Below are positions 34,816 through 43,647 of a stretch of 64,000 nucleotides of DNA, piece by piece. Numbering within the stretch: position 1 is the first letter of the stretch; each line of letters begins with the position of its first letter. A program made the translations under genes and the position numbers. Under the pieces are notes generated by a model. That model made no database searches, was not told the DNA's origin, and worked only from the letters and a program-made list of their open reading frames with translations. Origin of the DNA: CAVPKN01 sp963832835 (lineage in GTDB: Bacteria > Chlamydiota > Chlamydiia > Chlamydiales > JAAKFR01); contig CAWHVD010000001.1 of assembly GCA_963832835.1 (NCBI GenBank), positions 248,001 to 312,000 on the forward strand, read 5' to 3'.

Positions 34816-37800
34816 ATGTCTATCAATATTCCTAGGCTTCCACCGCGGAACAATACGCCCTATAGCTCCCCTCAGCCTCCCAACCTGTCTTCCCCATTCT
34901 CGTCTTGTTATGCTGCTTGCCAGGCTGGAAATCTTATCCAAATGCATTCTTTCTTTAAGCAAGATCCCTCCCTTTTATCCCAAATCGATAGTGAAGGGCA
35001 AACACTGTTCTACGCCTGCGCTGAGTTCAATCGAGTTGTCGTCATGCGATGGCTTTACCAACAAAATCCACTAATCTTAAAAATATGTCGACCTGATGGC
35101 CAATCTCCCATGCATATAGCTGCAGCACGTGGCCATCTTGAGGCCGTACAGTGGCTTCACGAACAAAATCTCTCTTTCATCGAACAAACTGATAAAAACC
35201 AACTCACCCCTCTACATGTGGCTGCATTTCATGAAGAGATCCCTATCCTTAAAATTTTCACTAAAAAGCTAATGGAAAATGTGCCGCTTATTCAGCAAAT
35301 CGCCCAAAAAAACTGTCCTAAGAGCCTCGCTTTCGTTCTAGAACAGGGCATTGACCCCAACACCATGAATTCCTCTCAGCAGACCCTTTTACATCTTGCT
35401 GCAGATGCAGGACAGGAGAAGAATGTTCTTTGTCTTTTGCAGCATGGAGCTAAAGTTGACGCCCGCGACCTCTCAAAAAGAACCCCTCTTTTTTGTGCTG
35501 TAGTGCAGGGTAATCATGGCACAATGAAACTATTGATCCATCAAAATGCGGATATTACCGTTGTGAATGAAGAGAAGGAAACACTTCTCCATGCTGCTGC
35601 TTTTTACGGCCACATGCACGTTCTCAAAGAACTTTTGGATAAGCCGGCATGCAAAAATCTCATCGAAGCGCGCGATCATGATGGGAAAACCCCTCTTCAA
35701 AAAGCTGTTTGGGGTACTCCAAAGCCTAACATCATCAACCTCCTTATCGCACATGGAGCCATCTTAAACACAAAAAATAACTACAATTACACGCCCTTGC
35801 ATTGGGCTGCTAAACATGGGCACATCAAAAGCGCACAGATTCTTTTAAACAGGGCTGATTTGACAGAAGCCCTTAACGCAAATAACCATCTTCCCTTTGA
35901 TCTTGCCGTTCGATTTGGGCAAGATGATTTTATCCATTTCTTCTTGGGCACAAAAACAAGGCTTCAAGTAGGTAAACCTCCCTCAGCAGATATAGAGGGC
36001 TTTTATTCCAAATGTCTTCTTGAAGCAAAAAAACAAAACCTCGTCGAAGAGCAGATTCTTTATCTCCAAAAGTTGAGTGACCTCTACATCGAAAAGGAAA
36101 ACTTTCTTGTGGGGGCAAAAATCTTGAATTGTGCACTTGCTCTTCTAGATAACAAGAACTCCTTATTTGAAAACTACCTTATGAGGAGGCTAGAAGAAAT
36201 TGAAAAGCTTTTTTTGAAAAGTCAAGGAGTGGAAGGTCTGATCAGAAAAAATGCCATTAAGGAAGTTCGATCTCGATTAATGGAAATCAGAAAAGATGCT
36301 GCACAATCCCACCAAAACGCTGAGCCTATACATGACATATTAAAAAAACTCTCTGAAGGCTTTAAGCACGTGTTGAGTACGCTCATTAATGAAGTGCTAG
36401 AGCTTCTAGGGCCACCTCCCGTAAAATGGGCCTGTATTGGGATGGGCTCCATGTCTCGCGCAGAGATGTGCCCTTATTCCGACATCGAGTTTGCCTTTCT
36501 CATCAAAAAAGAGACCCCCAAAGCCTTAGAATATTTTCGAACTCTCTCTAGAATTTTGGAATTAAAAATCATTAACCTGGGAGAGACAAAATTTCCCGTC
36601 TTTGGCGGAGGGCACGATAGCCCTACTCCCGATGGTTTTTGCATGGATAGTGCCGGAAATACTCCTTTGGGGGTACCTGGCGTTTATGAGCTCATTGGCA
36701 CCCCTAAACAGCTGGCTCAATTTCAATCGGTCAAGTGGATGGAAAGAAATATCATTCTCCCCAACGCAATGAGCACCATCTGCCTCGTTTCCGGAGATAA
36801 AAAGTTAGAAGCTAGTTACAATAAGGAGAAGAAAAAAATACAGCAACTCAAAGAAAAACAAGCGGGAATGCAAAGGAAAAATAGCGAGGAGCTTGCCATG
36901 CGCCTGCTAGCTGGGCATCTCATCGAATTTTCCCCTAACTTATCGAAGGAAAAGGAGAAGGAAAACGCCTTCGGTATTAAAAAAGAATTATACAGACCTT
37001 TCCAAGAAATTTTGGGTTGCCTCTCTCTTTTATATAACTTAAAGGAGAAGAATACTTTTGGGAGAATTTCAGAATTAGCAATATCCAATATCATTTCTCA
37101 TGAAAGCTATTTTTATCTTGATATGGCAATCAAACAAGTTCTTTCTCTGCGTCTGCAGGCACATCTCTTTTACAAAGATGAAAAAGAATTTCTCTGTCAT
37201 GCAGAAGAAGGCAGGCCTCAAGATCCCTCTTTGTACTACTTCAATGAACAGAATATTAAATCCCTGGGGCAAATCTACATGGTATTACTACCATTCCATA
37301 AAGCCGCAAGTGAATTTTATCAATCTGGAAATAAAGAGATACTAAATAAAAGCACTTTTTTTGATGATAGCCCCAATGTAAGGGCCGTCACATTCGAGAA
37401 GACGTTGCAATATGCAAAAGCACATGAAGCCTACCAGCAAGCGGTTTCTCTTAACCCTAATGATATACATGCACAGCTCTATTTGGGACTCATGGAAGCT
37501 ACAATGGGGAAAGCTAAGGAGGCCTTGCCAAGATTTCTGAAAGCTCTCTCAATTGCTCAGGAAAAACATGGGGAGAACCATCCCGACGTAGCCTGTAGCT
37601 ACAGTAATATCGGCGCCATCTATGACGAGCTCGGGGATTACAATAAAGCCCTTGATTATCTCTTAAAGGCGTTGAAGATTAGACTCCAGGTCCTCGATGA
37701 AAATCATCCCGACGTGGGCTTGAGCTATAACGCTATCGGCATGACTTACCAAAATATTAAAGAGAGCGACAAAGCCCTTGAGTTTTTCCAAAAAGCATTG

Positions 37801-39276
37801 AAAATTTGGCTTCGTAACCTGGGAGAAAACCACTCCTGTGTAGCTGCAGTCCACAATAATATGGGTAGTGTCTATAATCATCTTGGAGAGTACGAGAAAG
37901 CCCTCTTTTATCATCAGGACTCTTTGAGAATTTGGCTCCCAACCCTACCAGAAAACCACCCCCACATAGCTAAAGTCTACAATAATGTGGCTGGCGTCTA
38001 TACCCTTCGCGGAGAATACGATAAGGCACTCGAGTTTTTCCAAAAGGCCTTGAAAAGTAGGCTCCCAGTACTAGGTGAGAACCATCTCGATATAGCACAT
38101 AATTATCATAACATCGGGAGCGTCTACTTTTGCCTCAAAGACTACCACCAAGCCCTTGAATTTACTCAAAAAACTTTGAAAATTAGACTGGAATTGTTGG
38201 GCGAAAATCATCTTTCTGTGGCCCAATGTTACAAAAATATGGGCGATATTTTCAATGGCCTAGGAGATTACGAACAAGCCCTTGAATTTACTCAAAAAAC
38301 TTTGAAAATTAGACTGGAATTGTTGGGCGAAAATCATCTTTCTGTGGCTCAATGCTACGAAACTATAGGTAGTGTCTACGAGAACATGGGAGATTATGAA
38401 AGAGCTTTTCCGCTTTACCAAATAGCTTTGGAAATAAAGCGCGGGATGCTGAACGAGGAACATTCCGAGGTAACTCAAAGCACCCTCCTTCTCGGTAGCA
38501 TCCTCGGTAATATCTACCAAGGGCGTGGGGATGTGCAAGGAGGCCTCAAACATCACCAAGAGACATTAAAAATAAGACTTCAATTGCTGGAAGAAAATCA
38601 TCCTGATATAGCTAAAAGCTATCATTATTTAGGCGATGCCTATCGTGCTCTGCAGGACTACGAGAAGGCACTCTCTTCTTACTGTGATGCTTTGAAAATT
38701 AGACTTCAGGTACTACATAAAAACCATCCCCACCTAGTCACAACCTTTATTGCTATCAGTACAACGTATCAATATTTAGGAAACTTTGACAAAGCTCTCG
38801 AGTTTTATCAAAATGGTTTGAATATTAGGCTCCAGGTTCTGGGTGAAAACCACCCTTTAGTAGCAACAAGCTTTAATAATATTAGTGCACTTTATAAGCT
38901 CCTTGGAGACTTAGATAATGCCCTCAAGTTTGATTTTAAAGCTTTGAATATTAAATTAAAAGTCCTAGATGAAAACCATTCTTCGGTAGCAACAAGTTAC
39001 AATAATATCGGCGTTACATATGAAAACATGGGGGACTTTGACAAATCTCTGAGGTTCTACCAAAAAGCTTTGAAGATTTGGCTTGAAGATTCCAAAAAAA
39101 ACTACACCCTCATTGAAGGACTATTAAATGCTCTAATTGCCCACGCAAAGGGGGCTTCCCTCTCCCAAATCACAACAATACAAGAAGTCTGCACTCTTTG
39201 TAAAAGAACTCTAAGGGAGGAGCGCCTCTTAATATTAACAGAGCAACTTACCCAAGCCATTCAGCTGTATTATTGA
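34816..39276 (+). CDS. Ankyrin / nucleotidyltransferase / kinesin-light-chain-type TPR protein
   Basis: 1486 residues. Residues about 35-375 are ankyrin repeats (GQSPMHIAAARGHLEAVQWL, TPLHWAAKHGHIKSAQILL and others). A nucleotidyltransferase-like domain follows, with GMGSMSRAEMCPYSDIEFAFLI (about 542-563), the GS...D.E pattern of GlnD/DUF294 enzymes that transfer NMP groups. Residues about 650-830 are helical. From about 850 to 1440 run more than a dozen 42-residue TPRs of the kinesin-light-chain type (ALEFFQKALKIRLQVLGENHP). No signal peptide. Repeat-plus-enzyme layout suggests a host-directed effector that nucleotidylates a bound protein; this is inference. Good ribosome site AAGGAACC. Confidence 0.75.
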   Translation: MSINIPRLPPRNNTPYSSPQPPNLSSPFSSCYAACQAGNLIQMHSFFKQDPSLLSQIDSEGQTLFYACAEFNRVVVMRWLYQQNPLILKICRPDGQSPMHIAAARGHLEAVQWLHEQNLSFIEQTDKNQLTPLHVAAFHEEIPILKIFTKKLMENVPLIQQIAQKNCPKSLAFVLEQGIDPNTMNSSQQTLLHLAADAGQEKNVLCLLQHGAKVDARDLSKRTPLFCAVVQGNHGTMKLLIHQNADITVVNEEKETLLHAAAFYGHMHVLKELLDKPACKNLIEARDHDGKTPLQKAVWGTPKPNIINLLIAHGAILNTKNNYNYTPLHWAAKHGHIKSAQILLNRADLTEALNANNHLPFDLAVRFGQDDFIHFFLGTKTRLQVGKPPSADIEGFYSKCLLEAKKQNLVEEQILYLQKLSDLYIEKENFLVGAKILNCALALLDNKNSLFENYLMRRLEEIEKLFLKSQGVEGLIRKNAIKEVRSRLMEIRKDAAQSHQNAEPIHDILKKLSEGFKHVLSTLINEVLELLGPPPVKWACIGMGSMSRAEMCPYSDIEFAFLIKKETPKALEYFRTLSRILELKIINLGETKFPVFGGGHDSPTPDGFCMDSAGNTPLGVPGVYELIGTPKQLAQFQSVKWMERNIILPNAMSTICLVSGDKKLEASYNKEKKKIQQLKEKQAGMQRKNSEELAMRLLAGHLIEFSPNLSKEKEKENAFGIKKELYRPFQEILGCLSLLYNLKEKNTFGRISELAISNIISHESYFYLDMAIKQVLSLRLQAHLFYKDEKEFLCHAEEGRPQDPSLYYFNEQNIKSLGQIYMVLLPFHKAASEFYQSGNKEILNKSTFFDDSPNVRAVTFEKTLQYAKAHEAYQQAVSLNPNDIHAQLYLGLMEATMGKAKEALPRFLKALSIAQEKHGENHPDVACSYSNIGAIYDELGDYNKALDYLLKALKIRLQVLDENHPDVGLSYNAIGMTYQNIKESDKALEFFQKALKIWLRNLGENHSCVAAVHNNMGSVYNHLGEYEKALFYHQDSLRIWLPTLPENHPHIAKVYNNVAGVYTLRGEYDKALEFFQKALKSRLPVLGENHLDIAHNYHNIGSVYFCLKDYHQALEFTQKTLKIRLELLGENHLSVAQCYKNMGDIFNGLGDYEQALEFTQKTLKIRLELLGENHLSVAQCYETIGSVYENMGDYERAFPLYQIALEIKRGMLNEEHSEVTQSTLLLGSILGNIYQGRGDVQGGLKHHQETLKIRLQLLEENHPDIAKSYHYLGDAYRALQDYEKALSSYCDALKIRLQVLHKNHPHLVTTFIAISTTYQYLGNFDKALEFYQNGLNIRLQVLGENHPLVATSFNNISALYKLLGDLDNALKFDFKALNIKLKVLDENHSSVATSYNNIGVTYENMGDFDKSLRFYQKALKIWLEDSKKNYTLIEGLLNALIAHAKGASLSQITTIQEVCTLCKRTLREERLLILTEQLTQAIQLYY

Positions 39277-39453
39277 CGCACGACTACTTTATAGACATAA
39301 ATTTTTGAGAGCCAGAGATCAGTGACTGGAAGCATGGCTTGTGGCTTCCAACCCGGAACAGCAAAAGAGCTTGAAGAGGGAAGTTTGCTGATCAAAAGCT
39401 TAGGATTAGGCAGAATTGTGACCCCCCAAACATGTACAAAGTCGAGGTTATAC

Positions 39454-39608
39454 CATTTCCAGAAAATAAAGTTACAAATGGGCGCTGTATAACACGCCAT
39501 TTTTGAACGATCCTTTCTCGCTTAGGTGCAAAAACATAGGATTCGAAACGATCATCCAAATCTGTCATGTTACCCAATGCCACTTCATGGCTTTATTTTC
39601 TGGAAATG
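39454..39608 (+). mobile_element. Miniature element family 3, copy 2 (complete)
   Basis: 155 bp, same length and interior as copy 1 (34290-34444); the left arm has changed near ATAAAG while the right arm is intact, so the two ends no longer pair fully. It lies between the ankyrin/TPR gene and the 84-aa ORF. The reading frame of that ORF extends back into the element but this is judged accidental. The rest of 39277-39453 shows no gene. Confidence 0.85.
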
Positions 39609-39720
39609 CATTACAAGTTATGAACATTTTCCATTCGCACTGGGCAAAGCACAGCGGGAATGGGCTCAGTCACAATCAAGATTGACGAGAAGGGCTTCCA
39701 CCCTCTATGATGTCTCCTCT

Positions 39721-39975
39721 ATGAAAGATTTAGCCCACAACAACCTTGTTCGATTCAAGAACATATCGAAGAAAAAAGAAGGCATCTACGCCAACTTTAA
39801 AGTGAAAGGAGTCCGCAATGGAACGACTTTCAGTGCATCCATTGTAGTGGATATCGACGCAGCCGAAGTGCATGCCGGCGATCCCTTAGAAAAAATTATT
39901 GAAGAGTGCGCCCGTATAGGCGTTGAAGAATTCCAAAAAAGTGAGTTCCAGTTCGAAGGGCTCACCTCTATCTAA
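39721..39975 (+). CDS. Conserved-looking small protein, unknown function
   Basis: 84 residues, not recognised. An alpha/beta composition is suggested: basic start (MKDLAHNNLVRFKNISKKKE), beta-strand-like YANFKVKGV and FSASIVVDIDAAEVHAGD, then a helix (LEKIIEECARIGVEEFQKSEF). The frame is open 65 codons upstream, but those codons lie in miniature element 3 and are not protein-like, so the ATG at 39721 is chosen; the ribosome site is weak. tRNA-Pro follows 9 nt after the stop codon. Confidence 0.55.
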   Translation: MKDLAHNNLVRFKNISKKKEGIYANFKVKGVRNGTTFSASIVVDIDAAEVHAGDPLEKIIEECARIGVEEFQKSEFQFEGLTSI

Positions 39976-39984
39976 AACTTATTT

Positions 39985-40059
39985 CTGGGTGTAGCGCAGC
40001 TTGGCTAGCGCACTAGCATGGGGTGCTAGGGGTCGCAGGTTCGAATCCTGTCACCCAGA
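39985..40059 (+). tRNA. tRNA-Pro (GGG)
   Basis: A full cloverleaf can be drawn: 7-bp acceptor stem CTGGGTG/CACCCAG with discriminator A, D-arm containing AGCTTGGCTAGC, anticodon stem CTAGC/GCTAG with loop ATGGGGT (anticodon GGG at 40020-40022, reading CCC/CCU), and T-arm GGTTCGAATCC. CCA is not encoded. It stands alone between the 84-aa gene and the DnaA-box region. Confidence 0.95.
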
Positions 40060-40084
40060 TCCTTTCTTTCCTATAACGAAAAGT

Positions 40085-40257
40085 TGTTGATAAGTCTGTT
40101 GATGGCTGTTCGCAAAGGTGTTGATAAGTTTTCGTCGGTTTATAGGTACGGTTTTATTGATCTCCTATCAACAGATTATGATCAGAGCTTAATGTCTCCT
40201 GTAAGGGGCTGCTTATAAACTTTTCCACATAGCCTTATGAAGAAGAATAAAGTTATA
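40085..40257 (+). other. Second DnaA-box-like cluster
   Basis: Four 9-mers resembling DnaA boxes: TGTTGATAA at 40085-40093 and 40119-40127 (complement TTATCAACA), CTATCAACA at 40165-40173 and TTTTCCACA at 40221-40229. From TTTTCCACA on, the sequence resembles the hemB-proximal cluster: both carry ATGAAGAAGA(A/G)TAA and then TTATAGAT. An AT-rich stretch follows. It fills most of the 250-bp gap before the glmU-like gene. Origin, DnaA-titrating or DnaA-regulated promoter role are all possible. Confidence 0.5.
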
Positions 40258-40310
40258 GATCTAGTTTATTCCTTTTCAGCAATTGGGGATTCCTTGTATA
40301 ACTGATAACC

Positions 40311-40991
40311 ATGGACTCTTTTTTTTCCGAAGAATATTTTGATCTTTCAGAATTTGAGCATGCCGCCCTTTTTAGGAAGGGAGAGCCTGTATGGGCTTGC
40401 TTAAAGCGTATCAAAGAATATTTACTATCCTTGTCTCTCGGCCAAATTTTGGGAGTTATTGAAGAGGGCGCTTATCTCGTCAATCCCGAATTGATCTCGA
40501 TTGGCAAGGGGACCGTTGTAGAGCCGGGAGCCTATATCAAAGGTCCTTGCATCATTGGTGAAAACTGCTCAATACGGCATGGTGCCTACATCAGGGGAAA
40601 TTTGATTGCCGGAAATGCATGTGTCATAGGTCATACAACCGAAGTGAAAAATAGTATTTTCCTCAATAGTGCCCAAGCGGGCCACTTTGCTTATGTGGGG
40701 GATTCGATTCTGGGAAATCATGTCAATTTGGGTGCCGGAACGAAGTGCGCAAATCTCCGCTTTGACAACCAAGCGATTAAGATTCATTTTAACGAAACGC
40801 ACATCGACAGCGAGCTAAGAAAACTGGGGGCCATTATGGGCGACTTTTCCCAAACGGGATGCAATTCTGTGACAAATCCTGGAACATTGATGGGCAAACG
40901 GAGCCGCCTGGCTCCTTGCACCACAGCGCATGGCGTTGTGCCATCCCATTCTGTCGTCAAATCTCCAACAAATATTCTTATATCCCTATGA
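40311..40991 (+). CDS. GlmU-like left-handed beta-helix acyltransferase
   Basis: 226 residues with hexapeptide repeats (VVEPGAYIKGPCIIGENCSIRHGAYIRGNLIAGNACVIGHTTEVKNSIF), the left-handed beta-helix of sugar acetyltransferases. It corresponds to the C-terminal half of GlmU; no N-terminal nucleotidyltransferase (GxGTRM) domain is present, so it is a stand-alone acetyltransferase-type or divergent protein. Residues 1-70 are helical. Involvement in UDP-GlcNAc supply is inferred. The stop overlaps the ispA start (ATGA). In C. trachomatis glmU and ispA are neighbours too, as I recall. Confidence 0.75.
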   Translation: MDSFFSEEYFDLSEFEHAALFRKGEPVWACLKRIKEYLLSLSLGQILGVIEEGAYLVNPELISIGKGTVVEPGAYIKGPCIIGENCSIRHGAYIRGNLIAGNACVIGHTTEVKNSIFLNSAQAGHFAYVGDSILGNHVNLGAGTKCANLRFDNQAIKIHFNETHIDSELRKLGAIMGDFSQTGCNSVTNPGTLMGKRSRLAPCTTAHGVVPSHSVVKSPTNILISL

Positions 40992-41818
40992 TTATTAATC
41001 CCCTGAATTATTATAGAGAGCCGGTCGAAAAAGCCATTGCTGACAATATACAGCACTTTGGTCCTCCATCTGTTTTACGTGACGCTATTGAATATGCCTT
41101 AAAAAACGGGGGCAAACGATTCCGTCCGGCAATAGTCTATCTAGTCTCAGGAGCACTTGGTCACAATGCGGATGTTACAGATGCGGCTTTAGCGATCGAA
41201 TATTTTCATACAGCATCACTAATAGCCGATGATTTGCCCTGTATGGATGATGATGATGAAAGACGTAATCACCCTGCCCTGCATAAGGCGTTCAACGAAT
41301 CTACAGCGGTTCTGGCTACCTACGCACTCATTGCCGCTGGGTATGATAAGATACGCCAGGCTGCAGAACTTGTGGGAAGTGCCGAAATGGGGATGCTTGC
41401 CATTGAAAATGCTTCGTTGAATACAGGCATTTTGGGGGCAGCAGGTGGGCAGTATGATGATCTTTATCCACAGACATTGAGCGAGAGTTTTGTTTTAGAT
41501 GTGATCGATAAAAAAACAGGGACCCTTTTTGAGATCTCCTTTGTTTTTGGCTGGCTCTTTGGAGGGGGTAATCCCTCTCTTCTTGAAGAGGTCAAACAAG
41601 CGGCCCGCTCTTTTGGCCGGGCTTTTCAAATTAGCGATGACCTCTTAGATCTCGAACAAGATGGAGAGGGCATGAATTACCCTGCGGTTGTAGGAGTGGA
41701 CAAAGCCATGCTTTTGCTCCGCGAAGAGCTGCACAATTACTACTCAGCCCTCAAAACCCTTCAAATCGAAACTCCAGAGCTCTTAGCTCTTGGAACAATG
41801 GTCGAAACCCGTCTCTAA
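40988..41818 (+). CDS. ispA: Polyprenyl synthetase, geranyl/farnesyl diphosphate synthase type
   Basis: 276 residues. Joins IPP to allylic diphosphates to make the C15 (or longer) isoprenoid used for lipid carriers and quinones. Substrate motifs: GGKRFRPAIV, the first aspartate-rich region DDLPCMDDDDERR and the second DDLLDLEQD (with FQISDD). An upstream in-frame stretch to 40859 lies inside the glmU-like gene and is not family-like; the ATG at 40988 overlaps its stop by 4 nt. Length is slightly below the usual 290-300 residues, with the C-terminus somewhat short. Confidence 0.93.
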   Translation: MIINPLNYYREPVEKAIADNIQHFGPPSVLRDAIEYALKNGGKRFRPAIVYLVSGALGHNADVTDAALAIEYFHTASLIADDLPCMDDDDERRNHPALHKAFNESTAVLATYALIAAGYDKIRQAAELVGSAEMGMLAIENASLNTGILGAAGGQYDDLYPQTLSESFVLDVIDKKTGTLFEISFVFGWLFGGGNPSLLEEVKQAARSFGRAFQISDDLLDLEQDGEGMNYPAVVGVDKAMLLLREELHNYYSALKTLQIETPELLALGTMVETRL

Positions 41819-41963
41819 CACGCCATTACTGGTTTTGATCACGAGGTTCGGGCAATGCTTAGTAAACCTTGCCCAGCAGTTCCCGCTGAGCATTTTCTAG
41901 AGGAGAATTAAATTTTAGTTTCGTAAACTTTTGGACAATTTTTAACGTCCAAGAGTTCGAGAC

Positions 41964-42741
41964 ATGTCATCATCATTTAGAAAACACCTCGGCATACCGG
42001 GTCTGATCAAGACAGTGTATGACCACTTTTCCAAAATTCCAGATCCTCGCGAGTTCAAAAGAACAGGCTTTGCCCCCTGGCTAACCATCTCATGTCAGGG
42101 CTAGCCATCTTTGGATTAAAATGCCCCTCCTTACTCGATTATGATAGAAAACGCAGAGATATAGCGATCGAGCACAATCTACGTGATCTTTATCACGTTG
42201 AAAATCCGCCCAGTGATACCTATCTGAGAATGCGTCTAGATGAAGTAGATCCCAACGCGATCCGGCCCGCATTTAAGAATGTATTTGCTTCATTAACAAG
42301 TCGAGCCCAGGTTTGAAAGTGAATGTGCTTGAATATAGGTACACGAATTCAAAGGGTAAGGAAGTTACCTTCTCTTGGGTAACTGACATTACCCTATCGG
42401 CAGTCAATGTTTTACAAATAGCTAAAGCGGGGAGGGCAAGATGGAAGGTCGAAAATGAAACATTTAATACGCTAAAGAACTTGGGATACAATTTTGACCA
42501 TAATTATGGTCATGGCAAAAAGTACTTGTCTACAGTCTTTTGCATGCTGATGATGCTGGCATTTCTCATAGATCAAATTCAAGAGATTTGCTGTGATCTA
42601 TTCCGCAAGTGCAAGCAAGTTGCAGGCACTTATCGGAATTTATGGGAAACCATGAGGGCGTTTTTCCGTTTCTCCCGACTCTACGATTGGGAAAGATTTT
42701 ATTTGATCATGGCCAAAGAAAAAATTTTGGACAGCTCTTAA
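41964..42741 (+). pseudogene. IS4-like DDE transposase, frameshifted and internally deleted
   Basis: Three pieces in different frames make up a broken transposase. Frame 1 from 41964: MSSSFRKHLGIPGLIKTVYDHFSKIPDPRE, stopping near 42102. Frame 2 from about 42089: GLAIFGLKCPSLLDYD to the stop near 42316. Frame 3 from about 42313: KVNVLEYRYTNSKGKEVTFSWVTDI through the catalytic-Glu region WKVENETFNTLKNLGYNFDHNYGHG and LSTVFCMLMMLAFLIDQ. The central part with the first catalytic Asp residues (about 130 aa) is missing. Clear terminal repeats were not found. The flanks 41819-41963 and 42742-42946 show nothing else that I can name. Confidence 0.75.
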
Positions 42742-42946
42742 CAAAATGAGTATCCCTGTTGTTTTTTAGCGTTACCCTATTATCCGTTATCTTTCAAAGA
42801 CCTAGGATCTATCCGACGGAAGTTTTGTGTCCCAATATTCTCGCTCGATCTTCAAACCGGCCAAAATCACAAATCTGTTATTTCAGTGGGAGGAGCTGCT
42901 AAAGGCGAAGGTTTAACAACCAGGGAAATGGAAATTAATAACAACT

Positions 42947-43252
42947 CTACGACTGTTCTGAGGGCTTTGCGGGGTCATTTTTTCCTACCAAAGATAAAGC
43001 AACGAGGGATATTCCGAGTATATTCAGTATTACCCCACCCTGACAAGCTTCAAAAAGAGCAAACTTAATAAGTGTGTCTGGTGATAGATTCAATGTATTG
43101 AATGCAATAGTGGAATAATAGGTTGCTACAGCTAACAATGCGCTTGCAATGATACTTAATACAACACGTTTTCCAATTGTTGCAAAAAGCCCTTCTTCGC
43201 TATCTTCCTTGTAGGGCGCATGATTGTGTAAGGAATGTATACAACAGGTCAT
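42947..43252 (-). CDS. Small two-helix membrane protein
   Basis: 101 residues, not recognised. It starts MTCCIHSLHNHAP, followed by two hydrophobic segments (about 28-48 and 70-88) and a short polar tail. GAGGAAA precedes the ATG at 7 nt. Like the proteins at 8589 and 29632 it has Cys near the N-terminus and two membrane segments. A palindromic operator-like site lies 29 nt upstream. Surrounding transposon remains suggest a variable region. Confidence 0.6.
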   Translation of the reverse strand: MTCCIHSLHNHAPYKEDSEEGLFATIGKRVVLSIIASALLAVATYYSTIAFNTLNLSPDTLIKFALFEACQGGVILNILGISLVALSLVGKNDPAKPSEQS

Positions 43253-43280
43253 TATAATTTCCTCATTCTTTTGGTAACAT

Positions 43281-43306
43281 TGTACATCAATTTGATTTGA
43301 TGTACA
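43281..43306 (-). promoter_or_regulatory. Perfect palindrome, operator-like
   Basis: TGTACATCAA and its exact complement TTGATGTACA flank a 6-nt spacer. It lies 29 nt upstream of the small membrane-protein start (43252), where a repressor or activator site would sit. No T-run, so not an intrinsic terminator. Confidence 0.45.
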
Positions 43307-43647
43307 GAAAATTTTGCAGGCTTAACTCGACTTTGTACATTTTGGCTTACGATAGATCTGATAGTATACCCATTCAACTTGGAACTCTTGGACTTGTTGT
43401 TAACATATTTATTCTTTGGAAGACCATCTATATGGACGCAATATTGAGCTAGCTAAAACAAGAAGGACACCAGGTTTTGGATGATGATGTAACCCGCCTT
43501 TCTCCCGCTGATTCATGATCACATCAATATGCTTTGAAGATACTCCTTTACTATTTCCGAATCATTTCCAGGGGAGAATTAAGACCATTACGAAATCCAA
43601 ATCAAGATGCTTAAGTGCTTTTATGGTTCCATTGAGCCTCGAACCCC

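Noticed and set aside
37561..39080. Regular repeats that could suggest a CRISPR array
   Set aside because: The repeats are 126-bp coding TPR units in a single open frame; no short identical repeats with unique spacers anywhere in the window.
39526..39720. 65-codon N-terminal extension of the 84-aa gene
   Set aside because: Lies in miniature element 3, not protein-like; the gene is better started at 39721.
40859..40987. 43-codon extension of IspA
   Set aside because: Inside the glmU-like gene in another frame; the ATG overlapping its stop starts the conserved protein.
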